Of a stretch of 64,000 nt of DNA, positions 56,241 to 64,000 are shown piece after piece. This DNA comes from a virus: IMG/VR virus record IMGVR_UViG_3300042473_001265, positions 1-64,000 of that record. One strand, 5' to 3'. The notes beneath the pieces are model-generated. The model was given only the letters and a program-made list of their open reading frames with translations. It did no database searches and had not been told where the DNA came from. Each line of letters opens with the position of its first letter. Within the stretch, counting starts at the first letter, position 1. The translations under genes were made by a program, and so were the position numbers.

Positions 56241-59200
56241 ATGAATATTCTTGAACTTGATTCCTACAATTTGGCCGACGCTGTTAAGTTTAACCAGCGT
56301 TTGAATCCGCGTCTGTGGGACAACAACGAACAGTTACGGCCCGAAGTGCATGATCATTTGCTGCAAATAGCTGATGATTTCCGCGAGTTTTTAGGAGTAA
56401 GCGGATACGATCTCAAAGATATAACCATCAGCGGATCCAATGCTGCGTACACATACACTCCCAATTCTGACATCGATCTACACCTGGTGGTTGATTTGCC
56501 CGAAGCTGACAACAGCGAAGTGTATCGCGAACTGTTTGATGCTAAAAAGTTTCAATACAACCAACAGCACAACATCACCATTGGCAGTCATCCTGTGGAA
56601 CTGTATGTACAAGATGCTAATAAAACACATGTGAGTCAAGGCATTTACAGTGTGTTGAACAATCAATGGATTGATGTGCCCAAGCGTAGAGATGCTGGAG
56701 TAGATGACATATCCACTCGCAGCAAATACGAAGATTTGGCTGCACGAATTGATAGTGCTGTTGCATCTGGTGATCATGATGACATGGCCAAATTGATGAG
56801 CAAAATCAAAGCCATGCGACAAGCCGGACTGAATCAGCATGGCGAGTTTGGTGCAGATAATCTAGCATTCAAAATGCTGCGCAACCAAGGCGCTATCAAA
56901 CGATTGATTGACGCTAGAAACGCTGCCAGAGACCGGGAGTTGAGCCTGCGTGAGCGTGAAATAGTTGTTAAACGACCATTCACATACGGATTCAAAACTG
57001 AAGATGTCAGCAGCAATCCCAGTGGTGTGAGCCCCGAAACAAAAATGTTCTTAAGCGAAAAGCCCGCAGCCAGTGTCGTTGACATTGTGTCATCGTTCAT
57101 TGATTACTGTGTGGAGCAGTTGGGCATTGAGCAACCGCCTCAAGTGAAGTTCAAGAAGGATCCGCAGTGGAGCGCTCGTAACAAAACTTTTGGCCGTTAC
57201 AATTCTGACCATAATCTATTGGAAGTGAGCCTAGCTGGACGCCATGTGATGGACATATTGCGCACAGTGGCACATGAACTCACCCACACCAGACAACACG
57301 AAATAGAAACAGTGCCAGACACTGCCGGCGCCACTGGTAGCCGATGGGAAAATCAAGCCAACGCCCAGGCCGGTGTGCTGATGCGTGACTATGCCGAACA
57401 GCATCCGGAGTTTTTCAACGATGACGGGTTAGAAGAAGGTATCCGGGACAAGTTAGCCACGGCTGCATTGGCAGCATGTGTTGCTGGTTCACCAGGCTGC
57501 GCCACAACCACTCCGATCAACACTGGCGCTGACGCTGTGAAGGCTGCTGTGCGAGCCAGCCAATTGACTCGTGCTGGGTTGGAACACGGAGCAAAACAAG
57601 AACTTAAGAATGTGCTGCGCCGTGGTGCAAATGCCAATGAAAGTTCTGGTTATATTCCAACAAAAAAACAAGCTAGAGATCCACGCTTTAGCATGGCTCT
57701 TACAAAAGATGTACAACCTGGTGCCACAGGTCGAGAAGCCAACAAATTAAACCTTCGCACAGACACGCAAGGCAAGCCGGCACTGTTGATGAAGACTGCC
57801 AACCTGCGTGAAGATCGCATGCAGCGGCAACGGACTGACCCCACATACAATGTGGCTGAAGATGACTTGTCCGAAGTTGATCGCCGGGCTGCGTTAAAAG
57901 CGTTGGGTGCAGGCGCAATGGCTGCTGCGGTACCGGGCGTGGCCAAAGCCGGACCTTTTGTGGATGTTGCTGCCCTAGGAAACACCAATCCTGACCAGTT
58001 CAACAAAGTATGGGTGCCCAGGTACAAAGAACTCACTACTCGATGCCAAGACATCCTGCGCCAATTGATTGCAGCAGCAGGCCCCAAATGGGCGCCGCTG
58101 TTGAAAGGCACTACCATTCGTGTAGTCTCAAGTGAAAATTATGCACAGGCCAGTGCAATTTCGCGCACCATCACTATTGATCTTTCGGTGTTCTGGGATG
58201 CTCCAGATGCGGCCTTGGCATTTACCATAGCACATGAGCTGGGACACATTGCCCTGGAACATGCCACTGGTACCGATGATGCGTCAGCGGACTACAAGAC
58301 TCAAGTACGAGTGGCTGCACAGTATCGGCAAGGCGAACTAGACGCAGACGAGTTCGCAGTGCGCCTGTGCAAGACACTGGGCTACAACAAGGCCGAAGTA
58401 TTCAAATTCATTGCCAAGAACGAAGCAGAATTGCAACTGTTGGATGTTCTGACACAGTCACCTACCAGCAGTCACCCCAGCCAAAAGACACGAATTGAAC
58501 GAGCCAGGATGAATGGGTTTCAGTTGAGCCGGGGCGGCATCGAACAGATGAATGTGTTGAAGCAACACCTGGCCGAAGATGACACTGAACACCGTGATAT
58601 AGTCAACCGCCTGAGTCGTGAACTGAAACTGTATGAAGATCAGGACCTGTTTGAAATCAACATGAGTCCCACAAATCTAAAGAAACTGGCAGCACAAACA
58701 GGCGCCATGGCTGGCATGGAATTTGAGATGATTGTGCCCGGTGCTGATGGCGGCGACGATGCTGCGGATATGGAACCCGACTACGACGCCGACGAAAATG
58801 TCATGAGCATCGAAGATGCAGCGCAGTTCTTTTTTGACGGTGACTTCAACGGTCGAAGAGACATTCAACGCCTGCGTGACAGCATGAGCGAAGATTATCA
58901 GACATGGCTAGGCGATGCATGGATGGAGTATTTTGAAACCTACAAAAACACCATTGTGTTTAGATACGGCAAAGAAAATTGGTCAGAGGCAGACATTGCT
59001 GAAATATTGGGCCTGGACGAAGCCGCAGCAGAAGCGTTGGAAAATCGTGGAGCAAGCCCTGAAGATTACATGGACGCTGCCGAAAAAGTCATTGAAGACG
59101 GTTTGGATCCCTGGCTGAATGATGCGCAGGAAGATGCACAAGAAGACTATTACAATGATGATCATGAAGAGGATTGGCTGAGAAGTGAAGGCATTCGCTC

Positions 59201-60584
59201 AATGAGCGATGTTTCGAGTCAGTACGATATTTCCTGGCCCTATTGGAGCACTCCTGGCAGCGAAGGCGCCAGCATTGAAGAAGTTGCTGATGAATTCCGT
59301 GAGGCCATTGGTCGCAAGGTAAACTGGTCTGCCAACTATCATGGTGGCCGCCGCGAACCCGATGCTTATGTGGTTGAGCCTGACGGCAGCCTGGAACCAG
59401 ATGACAGCAACGATTCTGGACTGGAGTTTGTGAGCCCGCCCTTGCCTGTTGACGACATGATTAGTGATCTAAACAAGGTCCGGGCCTGGGCCAAACAACG
59501 AGGCTGCTACACCAATGATTCAACCGGCCTGCACATCAATGTGAGTGTGCCGGGCTTTGACAACGACAAACTGGACTATGTTAAACTAGCTCTGCTGCTG
59601 GGTGACCAGTATGTGCTGGATCAATTTGGACGCACCGGCAACACCTATGCCAAAAGCGCCATGGGCATGATCAAAGAGCGAATCGCTCAGCGTCCCGAAG
59701 ATGCTGCTGCCATGTTGCAAAAAATGAAAACAGGCCTGGGCGAACTGGCCACCAAAGTTATACACAGCGGCACGACCAGCAAGTATACCAGTATCAATAC
59801 CAAGACTGGATACATTGAGTTTCGCAGTCCCGGCGGCGATTGGCTAAATGAAAACTTTGACAAGATTGAAACCACGCTGTTGAGATTTGTAGTGGCATTA
59901 GATGCTGCCATGGATCCGGCAAAGTATCGCGACGAATACCTGAAGAAGCTGTACACTGTACTCAAGCCTAAAGACCAAAATGATACCTTGAGTTATTTTG
60001 CTAAATTTGCTGCTGGTGAATTGCCCAAGGCTGCACTAAAGAGTTTTATCAAACAAGCACAACTGGAACGCAACAAGGTCAAAGATACCTATGCTGAACT
60101 CACGCCCGGACAAAGCAACTACAAGATCTATCAAATCTCTGATGGTAGAACAGTGGGCACATTCTATGCTGCTGATCAAGCACAGGCCAATGCTGAATTC
60201 ACTGACTGGTTGATGAGTCCCGAAGCTGGCGGCAGAGATGACTTTAGATACGCACCAATTGACACACCAATTCAAGGTCCTGTGGCCACAACACCTGTGC
60301 CCGGCGTCATTGACATTGAGCCAGATGTAGAACAGAACTTTGTTCCTGGTAGCACCCTGGATCTGCAACGCCAACGTCAACAAGCAGCACAGCAATCTGC
60401 CGCTAGTGGAACATTTAGAGGCACATGGGCAATCAAAGACAGCCAAGGCAATACACTACACACCTTCAGCGGCATTGGCAATTCACAAGCAGATGCCAAC
60501 AGAGTTGCAGCAGGATGGCTGGCTCGTGCAGGATACCAAGATGGTATCGAAGTTGCGGTTGTGCCAGTCATGGAGCCGTCGTGA
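56241..60584 (+). CDS. 1447-residue multi-enzyme protein: nucleotidyltransferase, two metalloprotease motifs, amidoligase
   Basis: Start ATG 56241 fits the late promoter; the longer frame has no ribosome site. Order: residues 1-250 nucleotidyltransferase (GS at 65-66, D77-x-D79); 320-395 zinc-protease motif HELTH (345-349); 397-425 LEE followed by a hydrophobic segment ending SPGC (417-420); 543-570 LSE, twin Arg (548-549), Ala-rich core, AKA (568-570), together like a Tat signal; 590-830 M48-like protease, HELGH (665-669) and E699..D703; 825-1200 amidoligase-like (GMEFEM, GLEFVSPPLP, GLHINVSVPG at 1096-1105, YIEFRSPGGDW at 1191-1201); 1300-1447 two small repeat-like domains. Probably packaged and cut by the prohead protease. 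Confidence 0.8.
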   Translation: MNILELDSYNLADAVKFNQRLNPRLWDNNEQLRPEVHDHLLQIADDFREFLGVSGYDLKDITISGSNAAYTYTPNSDIDLHLVVDLPEADNSEVYRELFDAKKFQYNQQHNITIGSHPVELYVQDANKTHVSQGIYSVLNNQWIDVPKRRDAGVDDISTRSKYEDLAARIDSAVASGDHDDMAKLMSKIKAMRQAGLNQHGEFGADNLAFKMLRNQGAIKRLIDARNAARDRELSLREREIVVKRPFTYGFKTEDVSSNPSGVSPETKMFLSEKPAASVVDIVSSFIDYCVEQLGIEQPPQVKFKKDPQWSARNKTFGRYNSDHNLLEVSLAGRHVMDILRTVAHELTHTRQHEIETVPDTAGATGSRWENQANAQAGVLMRDYAEQHPEFFNDDGLEEGIRDKLATAALAACVAGSPGCATTTPINTGADAVKAAVRASQLTRAGLEHGAKQELKNVLRRGANANESSGYIPTKKQARDPRFSMALTKDVQPGATGREANKLNLRTDTQGKPALLMKTANLREDRMQRQRTDPTYNVAEDDLSEVDRRAALKALGAGAMAAAVPGVAKAGPFVDVAALGNTNPDQFNKVWVPRYKELTTRCQDILRQLIAAAGPKWAPLLKGTTIRVVSSENYAQASAISRTITIDLSVFWDAPDAALAFTIAHELGHIALEHATGTDDASADYKTQVRVAAQYRQGELDADEFAVRLCKTLGYNKAEVFKFIAKNEAELQLLDVLTQSPTSSHPSQKTRIERARMNGFQLSRGGIEQMNVLKQHLAEDDTEHRDIVNRLSRELKLYEDQDLFEINMSPTNLKKLAAQTGAMAGMEFEMIVPGADGGDDAADMEPDYDADENVMSIEDAAQFFFDGDFNGRRDIQRLRDSMSEDYQTWLGDAWMEYFETYKNTIVFRYGKENWSEADIAEILGLDEAAAEALENRGASPEDYMDAAEKVIEDGLDPWLNDAQEDAQEDYYNDDHEEDWLRSEGIRSMSDVSSQYDISWPYWSTPGSEGASIEEVADEFREAIGRKVNWSANYHGGRREPDAYVVEPDGSLEPDDSNDSGLEFVSPPLPVDDMISDLNKVRAWAKQRGCYTNDSTGLHINVSVPGFDNDKLDYVKLALLLGDQYVLDQFGRTGNTYAKSAMGMIKERIAQRPEDAAAMLQKMKTGLGELATKVIHSGTTSKYTSINTKTGYIEFRSPGGDWLNENFDKIETTLLRFVVALDAAMDPAKYRDEYLKKLYTVLKPKDQNDTLSYFAKFAAGELPKAALKSFIKQAQLERNKVKDTYAELTPGQSNYKIYQISDGRTVGTFYAADQAQANAEFTDWLMSPEAGGRDDFRYAPIDTPIQGPVATTPVPGVIDIEPDVEQNFVPGSTLDLQRQRQQAAQQSAASGTFRGTWAIKDSQGNTLHTFSGIGNSQADANRVAAGWLARAGYQDGIEVAVVPVMEPS

Positions 60585-61468
60585 GAGCACTAGAATTTTT
60601 ACACGAAGACGAACCAGCAAGAATCAAGATTGGTGGTGCTGAAGCAGCAGCCCGGGCACGAACCTGGATTGAAAAGGTGTATGCCCGTTATCCGCAAACC
60701 ATGCAGAACAATCATGTGATGACCTGGGGCTCGGGAGATGACCAACAGTTTGCAATGTTTGAATTAACTCCTAGCTTCAGCCGGCGTGGCGCAGTTGAAG
60801 TCAAATGGTTTCAAGCGTATCCGCTACGGTCTGGGGTGGGCAGTCGTGCTATGAAAGAACTGCAAGCCATGGCCCGAGAAGATGGAATCAGCCTTACATT
60901 ATTCCCCTGGGACAAAGGACAAGTAAGCCAAAGTAAACTGACCAAATTCTACCGAGGACAAGGCTTTTCTCCAACTGTCAAAGGTGGCAAAGCAATGCAA
61001 TGGAGCCCCGAGCTGGCGGAAGAACTCAGAGTTGATGTACCCAACGAAGAATGGCTTGACGATGCTATTGCGTATGCCAAGCAAAAAAGTCCCGACCGCA
61101 ACGGGTTGCCCTACATGGGCAAGACCACTGCTACTGTTAGACCTGAACCAATGGTATCCATGGATATACTCAAGCGACTACCGGGCATGCGAAACGAACA
61201 GCAAAATGTACGACAAGCGGATCTAGCAGCCATTATGAAAATAATGAAAGACACTGGCAAATTGCCACTGCATAGTTTTACTAATGAAGAATACAAGCCT
61301 TTTATCAATGTGGCCTACGATGGCAGTGCTTGGGTCAACGAAGGTAATCATCGTATCATGGCTGCTGCTGCCCTGGGTTGGAAAGAACTGCCTGTGCAAA
61401 TCAGTTACTTTGATGGCGGCGAACGAGTTGAATCTGGACCCATGTACCCAGGAAAGATTGGACTATGA
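60581..61468 (+). CDS. GNAT acetyltransferase plus ParB-like domain, capsid-targeting-like N-terminus
   Basis: 295 residues from GTG 60581, overlapping the previous stop. Begins (V/M)RALEFLHE-DEP, L7-x-E9. Residues about 85-140 (WFQAYPLRSGVGSRAMKEL, LTKFYRGQGF) form a GNAT acetyl-CoA fold with the R/Q-x-x-G-x-G-like loop. Residues about 245-285 (INVAYDGSAWVNEGNHRIMA) resemble a ParB/sulfiredoxin-like loop (DG...EGNHR). Domain pairing is unusual. Coupled into the late operon. Confidence 0.7.
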   Translation: MRALEFLHEDEPARIKIGGAEAAARARTWIEKVYARYPQTMQNNHVMTWGSGDDQQFAMFELTPSFSRRGAVEVKWFQAYPLRSGVGSRAMKELQAMAREDGISLTLFPWDKGQVSQSKLTKFYRGQGFSPTVKGGKAMQWSPELAEELRVDVPNEEWLDDAIAYAKQKSPDRNGLPYMGKTTATVRPEPMVSMDILKRLPGMRNEQQNVRQADLAAIMKIMKDTGKLPLHSFTNEEYKPFINVAYDGSAWVNEGNHRIMAAAALGWKELPVQISYFDGGERVESGPMYPGKIGL

Positions 61469-61923
61469 GAGCCAGTGAACTTTTAAACGAAGTAGTTGAT
61501 CTTGACACAGCATTTCCACTAAAGTGGGATCAGCAGTTTGCAGCTCAAGGTGAAATTCATGCGTCGGCCACAGATGCTGACGGCAGAGAAATTGGCATAT
61601 CGTTTACTCCTGCAGGCAATGGTGAAGTAACTGATGTAGCATTTACTCGCGGCGGAACACATGAAATGACTGGGCGTGGTGATGCAGGACGAGTAATGGC
61701 CACTGTGATCAACGCTATCAACACCTATGCAAAAAAATATAAACCACCGTATCTAGCGTTCAGTGCCAAGTCTGGTGGCGGCAGATCCAGTGCATACACC
61801 GCAATGATTCGGCGCCATGCACAGGGATATGAACTAGTGCCCACCGATAAATACCCAGCGGCCTTGAACAACTATCTTGAGTTCATTGGCAGCGATCAAC
61901 CATTTGTGCTGGCAAGAACATGA
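61465..61923 (+). CDS. Small GNAT-like virion protein
   Basis: 152 residues. N-terminus MRASELLNE-VVDLD with L7-x-E9. The core (DVAFTRGGTHEMTGRGDAGR, then YLAFSAKSGGGRSSAYTAMI) is a phage family that looks like a shortened acetyltransferase fold. Coupled by 4-base overlaps on both sides. Confidence 0.6.
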   Translation: MRASELLNEVVDLDTAFPLKWDQQFAAQGEIHASATDADGREIGISFTPAGNGEVTDVAFTRGGTHEMTGRGDAGRVMATVINAINTYAKKYKPPYLAFSAKSGGGRSSAYTAMIRRHAQGYELVPTDKYPAALNNYLEFIGSDQPFVLART

Positions 61924-62705
61924 AAACAAAAGAATTTACCACAGAAGGCTGGAGCCAAAAATACAAAAAAAGTATCAATTGCAGTCATCCCAAGGGCTTT
62001 AGTCAGCGGGCCCATTGCGCTGGAAAGAAGAAGCAAAACGAAAGCGCAGAAATGGAAATGGTGTGTGAAATGTGTGGCCTGTGTGAAACACACGGCGATC
62101 ATTCACAGGACAACTTGGATGAAGCATGCTGGGACACACACAAACAAGTTGGTATGAAGAAAAAAAGCAACAAAATGGTTCCCAACTGTGTGCCTAAAAA
62201 CGAAGAAAAGGAGACCGCAATGACAGAAAATCAAGATGAATTGGCAAGAATACTGGAACTCAGCACAGGAGTAAGTGCAACAGATCGCGTGGAACTAAAC
62301 GAAGAGTTTGATCTAATAGAGTCTATCATTGACAGTCTTGCAGATCGCAATGGGGTAGATGCAGAGACAATATGGGAAGACCTCGACTCACTGACAGATG
62401 ATGAGTTGTATGTGTTTGCAGTGACTACGCCAATCATGGAAGATTGGCAAAAGGCCAACAAAAAGGATCGTACTGCCGGCATGAGTCAGAAAGCTGTCAA
62501 CGCTTATCGCAGAGAAAATCCCGGGTCCAAACTAAAGACTGCTGTAACTACCAAGCCCAGCAAATTAAAGAAAGGTTCGAAGGCGTCGAAACGTCGTAAG
62601 AGCTATTGCAGCCGCAGCCGTGGTCAAATGAAAATGCACAGCATCAGCTGTGCTAAAACTCCGGACAAGGCCATATGCAAAGCACGCCGTAGATGGAACT
62701 GCTGA
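61920..62705 (+). CDS. Cys-rich basic virion-type protein
   Basis: 261 residues. Begins MKTKEFTTE-GWSQ (E9). Contains two Cys-rich basic blocks: INCSHPKGFSQRAHCAGKKK near the start and YCSRSRGQMKMHSISCAKTP near the end, with a central Cys/His group (VCEMCGLCETHGDHSQDN). Blocks of this kind are scattered through large T4-like phage genomes; DNA or metal binding is likely from composition. Confidence 0.65.
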   Translation: MKTKEFTTEGWSQKYKKSINCSHPKGFSQRAHCAGKKKQNESAEMEMVCEMCGLCETHGDHSQDNLDEACWDTHKQVGMKKKSNKMVPNCVPKNEEKETAMTENQDELARILELSTGVSATDRVELNEEFDLIESIIDSLADRNGVDAETIWEDLDSLTDDELYVFAVTTPIMEDWQKANKKDRTAGMSQKAVNAYRRENPGSKLKTAVTTKPSKLKKGSKASKRRKSYCSRSRGQMKMHSISCAKTPDKAICKARRRWNC

Positions 62706-62706
62706 C

Positions 62707-62994
62707 ATGAGACTGTATGAATTTGCATTCGGTTCCGGCGTGGACGTCAATGAAAATCTTCGCGACTGGTTCAAAGATAAATGGGTACGCTTTGGTCCCG
62801 ATGGTAAGATACGCGGCGACTGTGCTAGAGGGTCAGAATCTGAAGGCAAGCCCAAGTGTTTGCCACAGTCCAAAGCACATGCACTGGGCAAGAAAGGTCG
62901 TGCAAGTGCAGCAGCCAGAAAACGCAGACAAGATCCCGACGCCAATCGTTCAGGCCCAGCAATAAATGTCAGTACAAAAGGAAAGAAAAAATGA
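62707..62994 (+). CDS. Small basic Cys-containing virion-type protein
   Basis: 95 residues from ATG 62707. WVRFGPDGKIRGDCARG then KPKCLPQSKAHALGKKGRAS and a Lys/Arg-rich tail. Starts MRLYEFAFG, matching the first six residues of the capsid-targeting-like pattern but lacking E9. Recurrent block in T4-like marine phages. Overlaps the next gene (ATGA). Confidence 0.65.
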   Translation: MRLYEFAFGSGVDVNENLRDWFKDKWVRFGPDGKIRGDCARGSESEGKPKCLPQSKAHALGKKGRASAAARKRRQDPDANRSGPAINVSTKGKKK

Positions 62995-64000
62995 ACATAA
63001 ATGATATCATTACAGAATCACAACAAAAATGTCCGCACTGTGGTGGACCTGTGGTGGAATATTCAGAACTAGGCGAGGGCAAAAAAGATGCCTGCTACTA
63101 CAAGGTCAAGGCATCGGCCAAAGTATGGCCCAGTGCCTATGCATCCGGTCGATTAGTTCAGTGTCGCAAAAAAGGTGCTGCCAACTATGGCAACAAGTCA
63201 GAAGGTGTGGCGGAAGGCTTATTAAACGAATTCGCACCAGGTGGAGCTGAAGGTGCTGGACCATATGCATATGGTATAGCTCTAAAAGAAATGGCAAAAT
63301 TGTATGCTGAAGGTGAGTTTGATTTAGTTGACGTCAGCGGCATGGACACAACAAGTCAAAACCAAAGTGATGCCGAAGAAATAAACAGCGTAGCAGATGC
63401 TTTTATCAATCGTGGAATGGAAGCTGGTAGAGAAGCATACCGCATGGTTGACACCATGGTGCAAGAGGACATGGATGAATACCTTGACGGCCAAGGATTC
63501 AATGTTGATGCTGATATCCATGTTGCATACAAAAATGACGTTGACCGTTATAATGCTTCTCCAGAGGGTCAGGCAGGAATCGCTGCGCATGAGGCTCGAC
63601 GAGAAGCCTGGCGGCGGTCAAAGCCGGCCAACCAAGTGATAATACAAGCAATTGATCCCAAAGGCAATTTGCCCATTGACAACACTCGCGTAGTGTTTGA
63701 TGCTAGAGAGTTTAACCTTGAGCCTGGCTTTCTTAAATACTCAATTGAACAAGATATTAAAAAGATCAAAAAGACAGCACCCGGTAGCTTGATTCAAATC
63801 ACCTTGGGCGGCAAACCAACTGATATTCAGGGTATTCTTGACCAATATAAACAGCTCAGCAAGGGGCCACACGATGTGGCGGAAAACTTTGCTGATGGGC
63901 GAAATCCCCAAGACAAGGGCGATGCCAAGCGTCACGGTATCAACACCAAGGCCAGTGTAAGCAGTCTACGCAAAACTGCCAAGCAAGGTGGACGCAAGGG
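62991..64000 (+). CDS. Virion-type protein with Cys motif, 3' end beyond right edge
   Basis: At least 336 residues, open to base 64000. MNINDIITE-SQQKCPHCGG (I7-x-E9) with a CPHCGG zinc-ribbon half-site. KDACYYKVKASAKVWPSAYA followed by VQCRKKGAANYGNK is a block common in T4-like marine phage proteins. The last visible part (GDAKRHGINTKASVSSLRKT then AKQGGRKG) is another recurrent C-terminal block. Function unknown; probably packaged. Confidence 0.7.
   Translation, partial: MNINDIITESQQKCPHCGGPVVEYSELGEGKKDACYYKVKASAKVWPSAYASGRLVQCRKKGAANYGNKSEGVAEGLLNEFAPGGAEGAGPYAYGIALKEMAKLYAEGEFDLVDVSGMDTTSQNQSDAEEINSVADAFINRGMEAGREAYRMVDTMVQEDMDEYLDGQGFNVDADIHVAYKNDVDRYNASPEGQAGIAAHEARREAWRRSKPANQVIIQAIDPKGNLPIDNTRVVFDAREFNLEPGFLKYSIEQDIKKIKKTAPGSLIQITLGGKPTDIQGILDQYKQLSKGPHDVAENFADGRNPQDKGDAKRHGINTKASVSSLRKTAKQGGRK

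Noticed and set aside
60425-60580. Longer start of the GNAT/ParB-like protein
   Set aside because: The extension lies within the previous gene in another frame; GTG 60581 gives the shared MRxxEFLxE N-terminus and stop-start overlap.
1-64000. Search for tRNA genes
   Set aside because: Intergenic gaps are nearly all under 130 bases and I saw no cloverleaf or TTCRANNC-type arm in them; tRNAs may lie elsewhere in the genome.
1-64000. Prophage or bacterial chromosome origin
   Set aside because: No integrase, attachment sites or bacterial housekeeping runs; continuous phage-type gene packing and T4-like late promoters throughout.

Overview
The window reads as one contiguous piece of a large, lytic, T4-like tailed-phage genome. 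Genes are packed with 1-4 base overlaps and no gene-free stretch exceeds about 150 bases. There are T4-type late promoters (NNTAAATA), a T4-type clamp loader, a GroES-like co-chaperonin, PhoH, several paralogous tail fibres, and a lysis cassette with a two-part spanin, which implies a Gram-negative host. A TctC/Bug-type periplasmic binding protein, a family greatly expanded in Betaproteobacteria, hints at a betaproteobacterial aquatic host; that is inference. I see no integrase, tRNA, CRISPR array or insertion sequence. Capsid, terminase and DNA polymerase genes are not in the window.

Layout. 1-2210 (minus): start of a tail-fibre gene that runs off the left edge. 2.3-20.7 kb (plus): early region of many small genes behind near-consensus TTGAC-N17-TATAAT promoters. 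It contains a heptose/nucleotide-sugar operon (7761-10473), a ParB-like/HNH-like gene pair (11761-13543), a histone H1-like protein, a SleB-type cell-wall hydrolase and NadE. 20.7-24.0 kb: translation initiation factor IF-1, a radical SAM protein, an SGNH-like protein, superoxide dismutase and an IscA-like protein. 24.1-31.8 kb: tail fibre and adhesin locus. 31.8-36.9 kb: replication and accessory genes (DnaE-like fragment, GroES-like, nucleotidylyltransferase, clamp loader, HAD). 36.9-40 kb: PhoH (minus), a possible restriction endonuclease and a DNA methyltransferase. 40-46.2 kb: late virion-type proteins, SGNH-like protein, methyltransferase (minus), TctC-like protein, sulfotransferase-like, two 2OG-Fe(II) oxygenase-like proteins and an APS-kinase/nucleotidylyltransferase fusion. 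46.2-48.8 kb: lysis cassette. 48.8-52 kb: DnaJ and a ClpA-like unfoldase. 52-56.2 kb: small proteins, nucleotidylyltransferase, metallophosphoesterase, glycosyltransferase. 56.2-64.0 kb: a 1447-residue multi-enzyme protein followed by likely virion-packaged proteins.

How it fits together. Early genes modify host physiology (NAD, heptose, chromatin, proteostasis), the clamp loader supports replication, and late promoters drive fibres, lysis and probable capsid-internal proteins. Three patterns stand out. (1) At a dozen promoters of both classes the predicted transcription start falls on or within 2 bases of the start codon, so many mRNAs should be leaderless, and the phage carries its own IF-1, itself in this class. 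(2) Five late proteins, including superoxide dismutase, share a 9-residue N-terminus ending in Glu9 that resembles a T4 capsid-targeting and prohead-protease site. (3) The 1447-residue protein joins a nucleotidyltransferase, two zinc-metalloprotease motifs and an amidoligase, and holds two internal signal-peptide-like segments each directly preceded by an L-x-E site. Many small genes are recognised only as T4-like-phage hypotheticals. All assignments come from reading motifs, with no database search.
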